A DNA stretch of 64,000 nt from Fomes fomentarius (lineage: Eukaryota > Basidiomycota > Agaricomycetes > Polyporales > Polyporaceae), in the NCBI GenBank assembly GCA_022606135.1, contig JABYQN010000020.1:124001-188000 (forward strand), written 5' to 3'. Positions within the stretch are counted from its first letter, which is position 1. The number at the start of each line of letters is the position of its first letter. Shown here piece by piece: positions 34,330-46,859 of the stretch. Below the pieces are notes generated by a model. The model saw only the letters and a list, made by a program, of their open reading frames with translations, was not told the DNA's origin and did no database searches. Position numbers and translations under genes: made by a program.

Positions 34330-35607
34330 TGCTTGACATCAGCCTCCGCATCATGAGATTTCAATATATAGACAGAGCTGCGAGATTGAGAACAAATGTA
34401 AGCCATAGTGAAAGAATTCTATAGACTGTTCAAACGTACCAGTCTCTGCTTCGCACTCAAACCGAGATCACCGTCACGACGGTCTGCAGTGCGTCGGATC
34501 AATGTATCTCAGATGACCAATTGACTAGACCACGCACCATAGCAAGTATTGTTGACAATACCGTCGGTTAGAGATCCAGGATGGGGCAGCATAACGGTGA
34601 TGATCTGATCACGGTCAGTAAGGGCGTCCAAAAAGGACGATGCGAGCATGGCGCTAGCCCATGTGATGTGGAGGTATTGAAGCATAGGCGTAGAGGCGAG
34701 TAATTGCATCAGGTTCTCGTAACCTGGTGTACGAACCCCGGCAAAGCCCAAGTAGAGGTGTGTCAAGTGGGGGAAGGCGTTACCCGGAAGTCCAAGTCAA
34801 CAATGCGCCGGAGATAAGAACAGCGCCTTCAAGGGCGATTCGATGTCATGGAAGAGAACAGGGCGTTTCCAGTCATCCGAGTCTGGGTACGACGGTAAAA
34901 GGCTTGTCCAACTCAGAGTGGACACTGTCAAGCATTCAATGAGGGGGGCACGGCGTTGAAGGTATGCGGGCAACGATGACAGATCCCAGGAGTCCTCCAA
35001 GCTGATATCGACCCTTCTCAGACGCAGGGTGTTTTTCTCTCCCGCGTCGCACACGTTCGATGCTAACCGAATTTGTAGCGCTGAAGAAAGATTTCCACCA
35101 GCCCTTTGTTCCACCCGATGTCGATGTTTGACCATAGTGAGGAACTCCCAAGTGCGATGGCGCGCCAGGTCCGGCATACACCGGTCATTGCAAGAAGTGG
35201 ACGGGCATCTAAACGATCATGGTCATCCACGGTGATTGGATGAGGTCGGAGTGAAGGGGCAGCGACACAATGGAAAATAGCCGAAAGGAGCTCTACGGGC
35301 AGAGAATTGATGGGGGCGAGAGTATTGACGTGCACGCGTACCCCAAGGATCCGGAGGACACCGAAGATGGCAAACTGAAACGACAGCAGCTGTGATGTTG
35401 TGTATATCACCGTGGCCATAGTTGCCACTTACATCGTCGTATCTGAACCATGGTCAGTAGTCGATTAGTACATGTACAGTTTATTTTTCGCCTGCCACCA
35501 TGAATTGGGACATACCTCACGTGAGACACATTCTGGTCTACGAATGATCGCAAGGCATTGACGTGTATATCTGCAGGTAACTTGAGGCTTTCAGGACTTT
35601 CTGTCAT
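34330..35607 (-). pseudogene. Second F-box/LRR gene, broken
   Basis: The N-terminal part (35063-35428) has an F-box (INSLPVELLSAIFHCVAAPS, MTGVCRTWRAIALGSSSLW). The next part (34797-35177) continues in another frame after FLQRYK, implying an indel near 35070. That frame meets a TGA at 34797-34799, but it is followed in the same frame by LGLPGNAFPHLTHLYLGFAG, which aligns with WLPGNHFSHLTHLYLSF of F-box copy 3. The C-terminus is lost after about 34509. An upstream exon MTESPESLKLPADIHVNALR (35607) may belong to it. One frameshift and one nonsense codon make it a pseudogene. Confidence 0.7.
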
Positions 35608-36307
35608 TGCCCAGGAGAAAGAGATACGAAGTCAAGCTTCAAGCCTCAGTGGCAATTGGCAAGCGCTCCAGGTCGTCTATCTGTGCACGTGGCAACGCTT
35701 AGCTAAAATCTTCACCTAAGTTTCGAACTTCAAGTGACGAAGTTCCTACCTCCAAGTTCAACGACTACGACTCGTAGTGTCGCGCTGCGTCACAAAGATG
35801 CTTCGATGGACAAGTCACGATCAGCTCAAAACATTGTATGAGCACTTCTTAGAAACATAGATGATGGAAGTGGAGGCTTGTGCTAATATCGAGTATGATT
35901 AGTGCCTGGGCGCGGATGTCCTGGGCGAAACTGGACAACTCGCTCGCACCTGGACGAAGTTCGCGTATGTTAGGTTTGCAACACATCAGATTTCAGACCC
36001 CGGCAGACGGCATCTTATTTATAGGTTCTGCACCGGCGGCTCACTGCCTATTGTCAAGGGTCGCATGCGATCATCCCGAGAAATGCACATCATGGGAGCC
36101 GACACGACCCCATAAAAGTCAGGAGTTTCTTTCTATGAATCGTACGCTGACTCGTCTCTCCAAATGCGGCGCGCCCCTAAGGTCACGGTTGACAAATTAG
36201 GCGCCTGGCTCACGTTTTGATCCGCCCCTATTCATACGTCTTATTGTTCAACGTCGACGCTCGCGATACTAGGTGTACCAACCACTTCCTCATCCTGCCC
36301 GTGCATA
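35608..36307. other. Intergenic upstream of oxygenase B
   Basis: The last 200 nt resemble the upstream region of oxygenase D (45000-45200: shared CAGGAGTT, CTTTCTA and GTCTCTCCAAA blocks), so the promoter was duplicated with the gene. The clear TATA box of D is not conserved here. No other gene recognised. Confidence 0.5.
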
Positions 36308-37833
36308 ATGACAGAAGCTCCTCGCCAAACTCCTAATACGCTCAAGGCGCATATCAAATCTCTGCGCAAATGCATTCTCGCAGGCCCACCTTACTGCCAA
36401 GGGACTGTATCCGTGCCTGCCAGAGATCTCACATTATTCTACGGAACGGTGGAGAATGCCCAGTGAGTCCTCACAGTGACTGTGTCCCCAGTGGCCGCAG
36501 CGTCTTCTCACCATGCTTCATCTCAGTCGCGTCGACTTTCCAACCGCAACTCCAGAGCAACTGCAGTCGCTCGCTGAGTCCTGTCAGCCTGCCAAGTTCG
36601 GTGTCAACCAGCAGGATGTCTTCGATGAGACATATCGCAAGGCCAGCAAACTCGACGTAGAAGACTTCATGATTGGATACGACCCTTTGCGCTCTGGGGT
36701 GCTCGACATCGTCCACTCGGAGCTCGCCATCGATCGCCGAGGGAAGCAAGATGCTATCCGCGCTGAGCTATACAAGTTGAATATCTATGGTGCGTCGTCT
36801 TGCCCCACTCATGTCGCCTTCAGGAAGCAAATGACTTTCCTGCGCAGGACCCGGCTCTTTCTTCAAGCCTCATGTCGATACGCCTCGTAGCGAGCTGCAA
36901 TTTGGCTCCCTTGTTATCGTCTTACCGACCATTCACGAGGGAGGTGCATTGAAGATCCGTTACGCGAAGGACCCGCAAAAAGAACCAGAAGAACTTGACG
37001 CTCAACGCCCCGAGTGGACGTTCGACTCAAGCTCCCTTCTCGCCGCGTGCAATCAGCCGTCTATCGCGTATGTGGCATTCTTCAGCGACGTCGAGCACGA
37101 GGTCTTGCCTGTCCTTTCTGGACATCGCATTACTATAACGTACAACCTGTACTGGGCTACGTCCTCTCAGGCTGAGACATCCGCGACTTCCATCCCGCAC
37201 CCGATCTCGACGACCGAGGGCAACCTCAGGGAGACCATGCGCGAACTGTTGAATGATCCCACCTTCTTTCCGGATGGTGGGCATCTCATGTTTGGGCTGT
37301 CGCACCAGTACCCCATTGCGCCTACGACCTCGTCCGATGGTGCCCGCAAGGCACTGAGCGATGTCTCCCTGCGTCTGAAGGCGAACGACGCTGTGATCTA
37401 TAAGGTGATGCAGGAGTTCTCTCTCCACGCATCCCCGAAAACTCTCTATATCTGTCAGGAGCAGTACAGTCGTAACACTGTCTTCGTCGCCTGCAACCGT
37501 GTCGTTCCGCTCGAGCGCATGGGAGAGGTGGAGGAGCCTGTTTGGAACATCATGTGCCGGAAGGGAGGGATGCTCCTATCACGGCCTTCGTACTACGACG
37601 AGAAAGACGGTCCTCCCATTACCCCCGTTGAATGGGTCACGACCGCACCGAAGTTCACTCGTACGAAGACGACATTCATGGCGTATGGGAATGAGGCCTC
37701 GATTGGTGTCGTGTATTGGTGGATATACCTACTGGTGCAGGTCGGGCCAGCAGGAGATCGGAGTGGGCAGCCGCGTGCTCAGGCAGTGAAGGCGGAAGAG
37801 AAGAAACCTAGTAGGGTAGGAGGGCGAAGATGA
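36308..37833 (+). CDS. 2-oxoglutarate/Fe(II)-dependent oxygenase, member B
   Basis: Exons 36308-36462, 36527-36789 and 36848-37833 give 467 residues. Exon 1 (MTEAPRQTPNTLKAHIKSLR, GPPYCQGTVSVPARDLTLFY) is shared with the paralogues. Exon 3 has FFKPHVDTPR (HxD), FFSDVEHEV (distal His) and SGHRITITYNLYW (Arg). The C-terminus is changed, ending SRVGGRR. All metal and cosubstrate residues are kept, so the protein could be active if expressed. It is convergent with member C, the two stops being about 550 nt apart. Confidence 0.9.
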
Positions 37834-38385
37834 CGGGTCCGTTTTCTGCCAGGTACAATCAGATCACTGCATGTTCAGTAGAGCGTGTCTCAACTCGTTC
37901 GTATGCGACATGTGTCAACAATCGAACAGTTAACAATCGAACAATGTTTCTGCGTATGGCTTGACAGTGCCAGTGACCTTGTATGATCTGAGCAGGTCCC
38001 ATACAATGTAGGTGCGCGCCGATATCGTGGTCACACAGAATGGGAAAGGAGATGTATTTCATTCTAGGTTAGTCTCTGCCGAATCACTGCTATGCACACA
38101 TACAAGACTGTACAGGACTGCCCTCCGATGGACGACGTCGCGGTCCGCGGGTGCGGTCGAGACGTTCTCTTCTGTGCGCGCGATCATCCAGAGGGAGTCA
38201 AGAGCGCATGAGGAGCCTAAGAAGCTTAGGATGTTTGCGAGTCGGCATCAACGCCTACAGATAGTATTGATGCGAGCCCGCGGTCGGGACGAGGTCGGAT
38301 TTGGCAGAGCGGCCAACGATCGATCTCTATCCCCCCGTAAGCTACACTTCATTGAACATGCGGTGAGCGAGTACTTGTGCTAGTG
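37834..38385. other. Spacer between convergent oxygenases B and C
   Basis: No gene recognised; the 3' UTRs of both genes are expected here. Confidence 0.45.
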
Positions 38386-39931
38386 CTATTCAAACACGGA
38401 CAAGTCATCTTCGTCCTCCGACTCGGACTCTATCTTCTCTTCAGCCTTCACCGGAGCACGCGGCTGCCCACTCCGATCTCCTGCTGGTCCGACACGCACC
38501 AGTAGGTATACACTCCAATACACGACATCGATCAAGGCCTCGTTACCATATGCAACGAATTTCGTCTCGGCGTGGGTGAATTGCGGTGCTTTCGTGACCC
38601 ATTGGACGGGAATAATGGGAGGATCGTACGATTCCTCGTAGTAAGGGGGCCGTGATAGGAGCATCCCTCCCTCCAGGCACACGGATTTCCAAACATCCCC
38701 CTCGACCTGTCCCATGCAATCGAAGGGGATAACACGGTCGCAGGCCACATAGACATAGCCGGGATGGTACTTCTCCTTAGAGAGATAGAGGATCTTGAGG
38801 GACGCGTGGAGAGACAACTCCTGCATCACCTTGTAGATCACAGCGTCGTTCGCCTTCAGACGCAGGGAGACATCGTTCAGCGCCTTGCGGGCAGCATCGT
38901 CCTCGGTCGCAGGCGCCATGGGGTACTGGTGCGACAGCCCAAACATGAGATGTCCACCGTCCGGAAGGAAGGTGGGATCATTCAACAGTTTGCGCGTGGT
39001 CTCCCTGAGGCCGTCCTCCGCCGTCGAGATCGGGCGCGGGATAAAAGTCGGAGGGTTTGCGGATGTCTCAGAGGACGTAGTCCAGTACAGATTGTACGTG
39101 ATAGTGATGCGATGTCCAGAGAGGACAGGCAAGACCTCGTGCTCGACGTCGCTGAAGAATGCCACATACGCGATAGACGGCTGGGTACACGCAGCGAGAA
39201 GGGAGCCTGAGTCGAACGTCCACTCAGGGCGTTGAGCGTCAGGTTCTTCTGCTTCTCTTTGCGTGTCATTTGCGTATCGGATCTTCAAAGCACCTCCCTC
39301 GTGGGCGGTCGGGAAGACGATGACAAGCGAGCCAAATTGCAGCTCGCTGCGTGGCGTATCGACATGAGGCTTGAAGAATGACCCGGGTCCTGCATAGTAA
39401 AATCATTGGCGTCCTGAAGGGGACCTGGACCTGATGATGATTGACACAGGACGACGCACCATAGATATTCAGCTTGTATAGCTCAGCGCGGATAGCATCC
39501 TGCTTCACGAGACGATCGATGGCGAGCTCCGAGTGAACGATGTCGAGCACTCCAGAGCGCACAGGGTCGTATCTGACCACGAAGTCTTCTGCATCGAGTT
39601 TGCTGGCCTTGCGATATGTCTCATCAAATACATCCTGCTGGTTGACACCGAACTTGGCAGGCTGACAGGATTCTGCAAGCAGCTGTAGTTGCTCTGGAGT
39701 TGCGGTCGGAAAGTCGACGCGACTGAGATGAACCATGGTGAGATGACGCTGCGGGCGCCGAGGGCTGAGAACTCACTGGGCATTCTCTACTGATCCGTAG
39801 AACAATGTGAGGTCGCTGGCGGGCACAGATACGGTCCCTTGACAGTAAGGCGGGCCGGGGCGGATACAGTCGCGCAGGCATTTGATCTGCTCCTCCAGCG
39901 CATCGGGTGTTTCTGGGACCACTTCTGTCAT
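38386..39931 (-). CDS. 2-oxoglutarate/Fe(II)-dependent oxygenase, member C
   Basis: Exons 39777-39931, 39460-39722 and 38386-39389 give 473 residues. Active-site set: FFKPHVDTPR, FFSDVEHEV, SGHRITITYNLYW. The C-terminus is acidic (ESESEDEDDLSVFE). A TATATAGG element lies 52-60 nt upstream of the ATG. Exon 2 is 263 nt as in the three paralogues, and introns fall at the same codons. Confidence 0.9.
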
Positions 39932-39982
39932 GATGCAAAGGCGGGAAGAGGAAGACTTGCAGCTTGTCCGACGCCAAGGACC

Positions 39983-39990
39983 TATATAAG
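39983..39990 (-). promoter_or_regulatory. TATA box of oxygenase C
   Basis: TATATAGG-type element on the minus strand, about 55 nt upstream of the ATG at 39931. Confidence 0.5.
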
Positions 39991-42900
39991 CCTCCCTATT
40001 GATGATCAAATATCAGCAACGTGAAGAAGACCGTCTACGGAATGGCAACCGGAAGCAGTAATCGTGGCTGGCCGCGATTGCACATGCGAGTCACTATCCA
40101 GAAAAAGAAACCCCTGACTTTACTGTTTCTTGTCGCCTCCAGATCAAGACTCGTAACGTTAGACTTACTTAGTCCAAGCAATGAACCTGCCGAGTCGTTC
40201 CGTTCCGCAGGCTATGTAGGCGCTCGCGATGCGCTACGTGTCACGTCACAGTTTCAAGGCGGTGATGTATCATCACACGGTGGTCGCGCACGGCTCGAAC
40301 AACAGTCCACTGACGACGAGCTCCCCGTTATTCGTATACAGCTGTCCACGACCAGGGCCTCACTCGCGCTCTAAGTTCATGTTGAGTCCTTGATATGGCA
40401 CCTCTCACACGCACAGACTTGGTCACGCTCGGACAGTCGATGAGGCGAAAGCACACGAACGGCCTGCTCAGTTGTCGTCAATATCTCAGTGTCATGTTTG
40501 AGCTTTATGGCCGTTGAATTGGACATTGCTCGAAGTCATTACGCAGACGATTGCATTCAAAGCGAAGAAGTAGTACATGTACTAGCAATCATTCTACCTC
40601 ACACTGTACACTAGGTTACTAGTACATCGCAAGCTCCCAAAACCATTTCGGCGCACGTTAGCTTCCCCGCATATGCAGGTACTAGTCCCGAGGGCCACGT
40701 AGAGGCCTGCGCCAGGAACGACCACGCCTGTAGGCGGCGACGATCGACCGTACCTCGGGGCCGCTCTTGACTCGAGGCCAGCTTGAATGGTTGCTCGAGC
40801 GGCGCTTGATGTCTGCATAAGTTATCGAATAAAAGTTAATCTTGTACTGCGTTTTTTTAACCTTGAGGCACACGGTGTGACCTTAGTCAACTTCGTTCAC
40901 ACATTCTGCGCGAAGACGTCAACATACAATCGAGGGAAGAGGGCAGGTAAGTGGACGTACAATATCACACATGTTCAGTGGAGGATGTTCCGGGCTTCCC
41001 TACAACGCGACACCGGGCCTAGAGCGGTCCAAAGGGTACCCATAGGACAAGTAGGGCCTCTTGAATCTAAAGATGATGGGATATACGCGGGAAGGGGAGT
41101 GTTATGGGCTTGCGTGCGACGCGACCAAGCGTAGGACGCCCGTACGAAGACGGCGCGATCAACAGGGCAAATGGTGTTCACACGACAAGCCCGAGGGATT
41201 GTCGTTCTCGAAGGGGTATGGAACTATCAGCATAAACGCATGGGAGGGAACATACTTGTTTCTACACCGCGGCCGGTGTCGCGCCCTAGACGCTTTGAGG
41301 GACGCGGGAGTCGTTGTGGAATGTGGATACTCGTGGACTGACGCGCCGACCAAGCGGCTACGCCTAGTCAGCCCAACAAGCCATACGCTCCGCACAACCT
41401 CGTCGCTAACAGAGAGCGAGATGTGGCATCGCGCGCGTGATAGAGGGGAGCCCTGGGCTAAAGTCAGGCATCGCAAGCAGTGATGGCGTTGAATCAAACG
41501 TACCGATAAGAGCCTATTCCCCGCTGGCGACGCGACACCGTGGCGCGCACCTATTGAACACATGCAAAAGACCGCGCGCACGCAAGCTATGCAGCGGTGC
41601 CAACAGGCGCATTGCGCAGATGGCGGTAACGTCGCCTACCCGTGCCACTTTCGTCGCACGTTCCAGGTTATGGCGTCCGTGCCGCGTACCCCCACACGAG
41701 TCGCGAGGACATCGGAGGGAAGGTACCGGTCCCGGCTCACCCCCACTTACACAGCGTGACCGACGGGCGGCGCAGCCATTGGAGAGCAACGACGCCTGGG
41801 CTCAATCGCCGGCTCACACCGCACAACGCACCGTCGAGGACGGTAGGGTGGAACAGACTGATGGCCTCTGGTGCCGGGATGGCGCGCCACGATGCTACCT
41901 GGACCACAGTCAGCTCATATGCGATAGTGGGAAGAAGGCAGGGAGACTTACCGTTATCACATCGCGACCACCGGGGACCTTGACGCTACAGAGGGGTGTC
42001 ACTGGGCATGCGACGGAGCTAAGACCGGAGCACATACCTCGTCGACGCCTAGTCCCTGCTGGCCGTAAGGACAGCATAATGGCCTCGTGTTTGTTGATCA
42101 TGTTGGAATGCTGAGGTGGGGGAGGGACCTTGTCGTGGTTGGGAAGAGAACTTGATGGTTCTGGGGAAAGAAAGGAGCGGCGAGGGCCAGGGTTTATATA
42201 CGCAAGAGAAGCCAGCGCTCTCGAAATTGCCACGGTGGTTGGTCCAGAAATCGAACAAAGGGCGCCCTTGTCCGGATGCGCGGGTCCCTTGTTGCCTAAT
42301 TATGTGGTAGTCTGACTCTGAAAGTCTAGGCTCCTCCTGCCTATTTAGGCTATGAATGAAAAGCACCTCTTTCTTCTTGGCCTAGAAGCATGCATCGCCA
42401 AAGCGTAAGTATGCGCATGACGAAGAGCGATTGGACCCTCGATCGTTGTTGCGATAATCAGTAGGAATCCCTGTGAACGTACGCCTCCAGAGAGTGCATC
42501 TACCACCGCCGAAGAAGCCAGTCCCCGCTCGTAGGCCTCCCCTCGCCGTCGACGGACATACTATCCACAGAAGCCTGCCAAGACTCCCTGCCTGACCTGA
42601 GATGAACGCGCGCTTCGTCCTGCAGTTACGCGTTCATAAGCTCGGGAGAAGCACGAACGCACCTGTGGGCCCACAGAGCGAGCTTCGCGGTCGCGAGTAC
42701 CTCGCCAGCGTGCGTCTTCAGTGTCGCGGTCCAGGTCGTCGCCATGTTTGCCCATGTTTGTTCGTGTAGGCGGCCTCCTGCCTATTTTGAACCATCGTCG
42801 CATGCTCCTCCAGGAACACCTGCTCTCAGATGGCCGCTCAGATAATCTTGGGCGGCGACGATTTGTATTGTTTTCTGCATTGGCGCGGAAACGAGCTGGT

Positions 42901-43447
42901 GCAACACGTTTGTACTGGGCAGGGTTCTTGAGCGTTCTTCCAAGCGACAACCACAGAAGTTGATCCGCGTGTGCATGGCGCTCCGTTTGGGGATGCTCAT
43001 GCTCACATGCTGCCGAAAGGTCGAGTCAGACAGACCGGAAAGGATATGTCGGGATCGAAGTCGACAGAATAAAGATGGGTGAGAGTCAACCCCAAAAACA
43101 CAAACACCTGTTTGCCTCGTGCTATTCCGCTGATCCGGAAAATCTTGGATAGCGATAGATCTCCCAATATCTCGTGCCAGTGGGATTGAATTAGGAGCTC
43201 GCGTCCGAGAAGCACCCCACTGTGGCGGCGTTCGCTAACCATGCCACGATGAGCGGTTTCCATCATGGACGGCGGTCCTAGGAGTCGCCACAGTCCAGTC
43301 GACACTCCTTTAACCAAAACGTGAGTAGTCCTTACACTATGCAAGTTCGAACTGTGTCAAGCACAACGTAGCTCACCAACTTACCCTCTTCTGCTATCTA
43401 CGGGCAGCCTCATCCTTACCACGCGCGCCTCCCAACTGAGTCCCCCG
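39991..43447. other. Long region without a recognised gene
   Basis: About 3.4 kb. The stretch 40970-42110 is CpG-rich with long open frames on both strands (for example 41437-42114), but none shows recognisable domains. On the minus strand a TATATAAAC box at about 42194-42202 and a pyrimidine-rich leader precede an ATG at 42106 (MINKHEAIMLSLRPAG) with a good GTATGT donor after 13 more codons. A small spliced gene is possible but unproven. Confidence 0.35.
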
Positions 43448-43579
43448 CTACAGATCGCACAATACACACATATCGTACTTCAGCTCCGTCACCTCGTCAT
43501 ACTCCAGCCCCATCCTAACCAACACCTCCGAGTGCCGGTCGACGCACTCCTGCGCGAGCTGCGCATTCGACGCAAACAG
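43448..43579 (-). pseudogene. Isolated terminal exon of an unknown gene
   Basis: Preceded by a TAG acceptor, this 44-codon segment encodes LFASNAQLAQECVDRHSEVL, then VRMGLEYDEVTELKYD and the end MCVLCDL before TAG. The helical, charged composition and the good acceptor suggest a real C-terminal exon. No upstream exons could be found, so it is probably a fragment. Family unknown. Confidence 0.35.
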
Positions 43580-45215
43580 CTACGATTGTGGCGCTAGTTG
43601 TAGTGAGTGTCTACAGTGCTCTGTGGGGGCTTCTCCCTGATCGTCGCGAGGATGTGGAGAGCGCGGAGGTAAAGTGAGGAGAGGATGTTGGCGTTAGGTA
43701 GGCTGGGGCGTGTATGTTAGAGGAAAATAGGTCGTGGTCAGCAGGTGAGTGGCCATGGGACATCCAGCGAGGATTCGTATACTTCAGCGGCACGGGCATT
43801 ACTGAGGGTAACATCACTCTTACAGCGGATACATCCGCGGATGCATCCGCTATACTGAGTCTGCTCATTGCTGAATTTCATACTCAGGGAAATTCTGCGT
43901 CCCCAGATCGCAGGAGACATGGAGAAGAGCATACTGCGTCAGGGGGTCGAGAGATCGTAGACCCTGATCTCTATGTCGGTGCTCCCCCGAAGAAGACGAA
44001 GAGAATGGGTGAATTCCAGCGAGATGGACGGTGCGAATCGTACCCGTCGGGCTGAGCAGGTCGCTAGTCGAATGGCAAGTCATTGACCGACCTGCTCTTT
44101 AGCCTGCAAGTACTGTCAGATCGCGTGATACATCTTTCGAAGTATTCTCATGTCGATGTGTCGGGTGTCAAGATGTACCGCTGGTACACACTATGAGCTG
44201 GAGACAAGACGGCAGGAGGATTTAAAGGAACGAGGTATAGGGATGTTGCAGCAATTGAACCCAGGTGCATGACCGAGTGGGTGCGTAGGATGAGAGGAGG
44301 TCCTAGTCGAGAGGGAACGGCGAGTGCTCGCTGCTCATAGGCTAGGCGATCGAGGACGACAAGTGGGGTCGAGACCTGGATAGAAGAGTTGCGGTGCAAC
44401 GATTTACGCGTGCATCACGGACGATTGAAAAAGAACGGCCGTACTTCATGATCAGTCCCGAGCTTGAGACAGTCAGATCCATGCTTCCACTTTGGGAGGA
44501 GATGTCGAGCGCGGCACCGAGCCTCACTGGCAGGCGTCCGGCGGGATCCATAGATATGATGTGGCCAGGTAGTAAAACCTGCCTGCTCGGAATGTACGGA
44601 GGCCGGACCGTGACAACCTTCGCCTTGATAGACCGCCTCCGTTTAAGCTCATGTGCTAGTGCGAATTTGCCTCATTGGAGTCCATCGCGAGCTGAGAACT
44701 TCAACAAGTTGTGAGTATGGGAAGCGCCCTTTAGCCGATGTCCTGGGAATACTCACGGGATGATCTATGATCGCGACATACTAAGTACTCAAATTCCACT
44801 GCTTGTGCACCATACTTGGTCCAGAGTATGTGCAACCAACTGTTTCTCCCGAGACTGAGATACCTAGATCCAGCACTCTATGTATCAGAGTCGAATCTGA
44901 CACGGACATCCCTGCTCGCAACGCATCCGCGCCTCGTGCCCGCATAGAACAATCGTTCGGCAAAATACTCATTATCTGGGCAGCAGGAGTCGACATGACT
45001 CAGGAGTTCCTTTCTACCGATCGTACACATAGGAGTCTCTCCAAACGCGGCCAGCCCCTGAGCCTGACACGATCCACAAAATGGGAGCAAGGGTCTTTTG
45101 GTTTACGTCTTGATAACGCAACGGCTTCGTCACCTTGCTGCTCGACACTCACCGATATAAAGGTGGCTGCCCGTCGGACCAACATTGCAAATTTTCCTCT
45201 TCCCATCCGTGCATC
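43580..45215. other. Intergenic upstream of oxygenase D
   Basis: No gene recognised except the promoter homology to oxygenase B in the last 200 nt. Small frames (44394-44714, 44803-45219) lack features. Confidence 0.4.
45156..45162 (+). promoter_or_regulatory. TATA box of oxygenase D
   Basis: TATAAAG 54 nt upstream of the ATG at 45216. Confidence 0.55.
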
Positions 45216-46726
45216 ATGACAGAAGCCGTCCCAGACAATGTGCTTGAGGAGCAGATCGAATGTCTGTGCGACTGTATCCGCCCCGGCCCGCCGTACTGCC
45301 AAGGGACCGTATCCTTGCCCGCCAGCGATCTCACATTGTTCTACGGAACGGTGGAGAATGCCCAGTGAGTCCTCACAGTGACTGTGTCCTCAGTGGCCGC
45401 AGCGTCGTCTTCTCACCATGCTTCATCTCAGTCGCATCGACTTTCCAACCGCAACTCCAGAGCAACTGCAGTCGCTCGCTGAGTCCTGTCAGCCTGCCAA
45501 ATTCGGTGTCAACCAGCAGGATGTCTTCGATGAGACATATCGCAAGGCCAGCAAGCTCGATGCAGAAGACTTCGTGGTCAGATACGACCCTGTGCGCTCT
45601 GGGGTGCTCGACATCATCCACTCGGAGCTTGCCATCGATCGCCTGGTGAAGCAGGATGCTATCCGCGCTGAGCTATACAAGCTGAATATTTATGGTGCGT
45701 CGTCCTGTGTCAATCATCAGGTCTCCTTCAGGATGTCAATGATTTTGCTATGCAGGACCTGGGTCTTTCTTCAAGCCTCATGTCGATACGCCACGCAGCG
45801 AGCTGCAATTTGGCTCGCTTGTCATCGTCTTCCCGACCGCCCACGAGGGAGGTGCGTTGAAGATCCGATACGCACAAGACCCAGAAGAAGAGGAACTGGA
45901 AGAGCCTGACGAACGCGCCGAGTGGACGTTCGACTCAAGCTCCCTTCTCGCTGCGTGTACTCGGCCGTCTATCGCGTATGTGGCATTCTTCAGCGACGTC
46001 GAGCACGAGGTCTTGCCTGTCCTCTCTGGATATCGCATCACTATCACATACAACCTGTACTGGGCCACGTCCTCCTCCTCTGAGACATCCACGAACCTTG
46101 CCACCATCGTGCACCCGATCTCGACGACTGAGGTCAGCCTCAGGGAGACAATGAGCGCACTGTTGGATGATCCCACCTTTTTCCCGGATGGTGGGCATCT
46201 CATGTTTGGGCTATCGCACCAGTACCCCATCGCGCCTACGACCAAGGATGATGTTGCCCGACAAGCGCTGCAAGGCGTCCTTCGGCGTCTGAAGGCGAAC
46301 GACGCTGTGATCTACAAGGTGATGCGCGAGTTGTCTCTGCACGCGTCCCCCCAAATCCTCTATCTCTGTAAACAGGAGTACAGTCGCTACTACGTCGAAG
46401 TCGCCTGCGATCGTGTCATACCGCTCGACCAGATGGGACGTGTCGAGGAGCCTGTTTGGAACGCCATGTGCCAGAAGGGAGGGATGCTCCTATCACGGCC
46501 TTCGTACTACGACGAGATGTACGATCCTCCGATCACCCGGGTCAAATGGGTCACGAAGGGACCGAAATTCGTCCGTAACAAGACGACATTCATTGCCTAT
46601 GGTAACGAAGCCTCGGTTGGTGTCGTGTATTGGTGGGTATACCTACTGGTGCGTGTCGGGCCAGCAGGAGATCGGAGCGGGCAGCCGCGGTGCGGTCAGG
46701 TGAAAGCGGAAGAGAAGACAAAATGA
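45216..46726 (+). CDS. 2-oxoglutarate/Fe(II)-dependent oxygenase, member D
   Basis: Exons 45216-45364, 45432-45694 and 45756-46726 give 460 residues. Motifs: FFKPHVDTPRSELQFGSL (HxD), FFSDVEHEVLPV and SGYRITITYNLYW. It is very close to B and C in exons 1-2 and in the intron sequences, indicating recent duplication. The C-terminus is short (VKAEEKTK). Role unknown; such oxygenases hydroxylate protein or small-molecule substrates. Confidence 0.9.
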
Positions 46727-46859
46727 ATGGAGGGTGAAGAGGGCGACTCCGTTTCATAGCACACGTAATTCACCGCATGTCCAGTAGAGTGGTAATTCAA
46801 TACGTGAGGAAGGATGGAACATAGGTTAGAAGTCGAACATCGGCCCGTATGCCTAGTCA

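Noticed and set aside
41437..42114. 225-codon hypothetical protein
   Set aside because: Composition looks like translated CpG-rich non-coding DNA; no motif, and frames are open on both strands.
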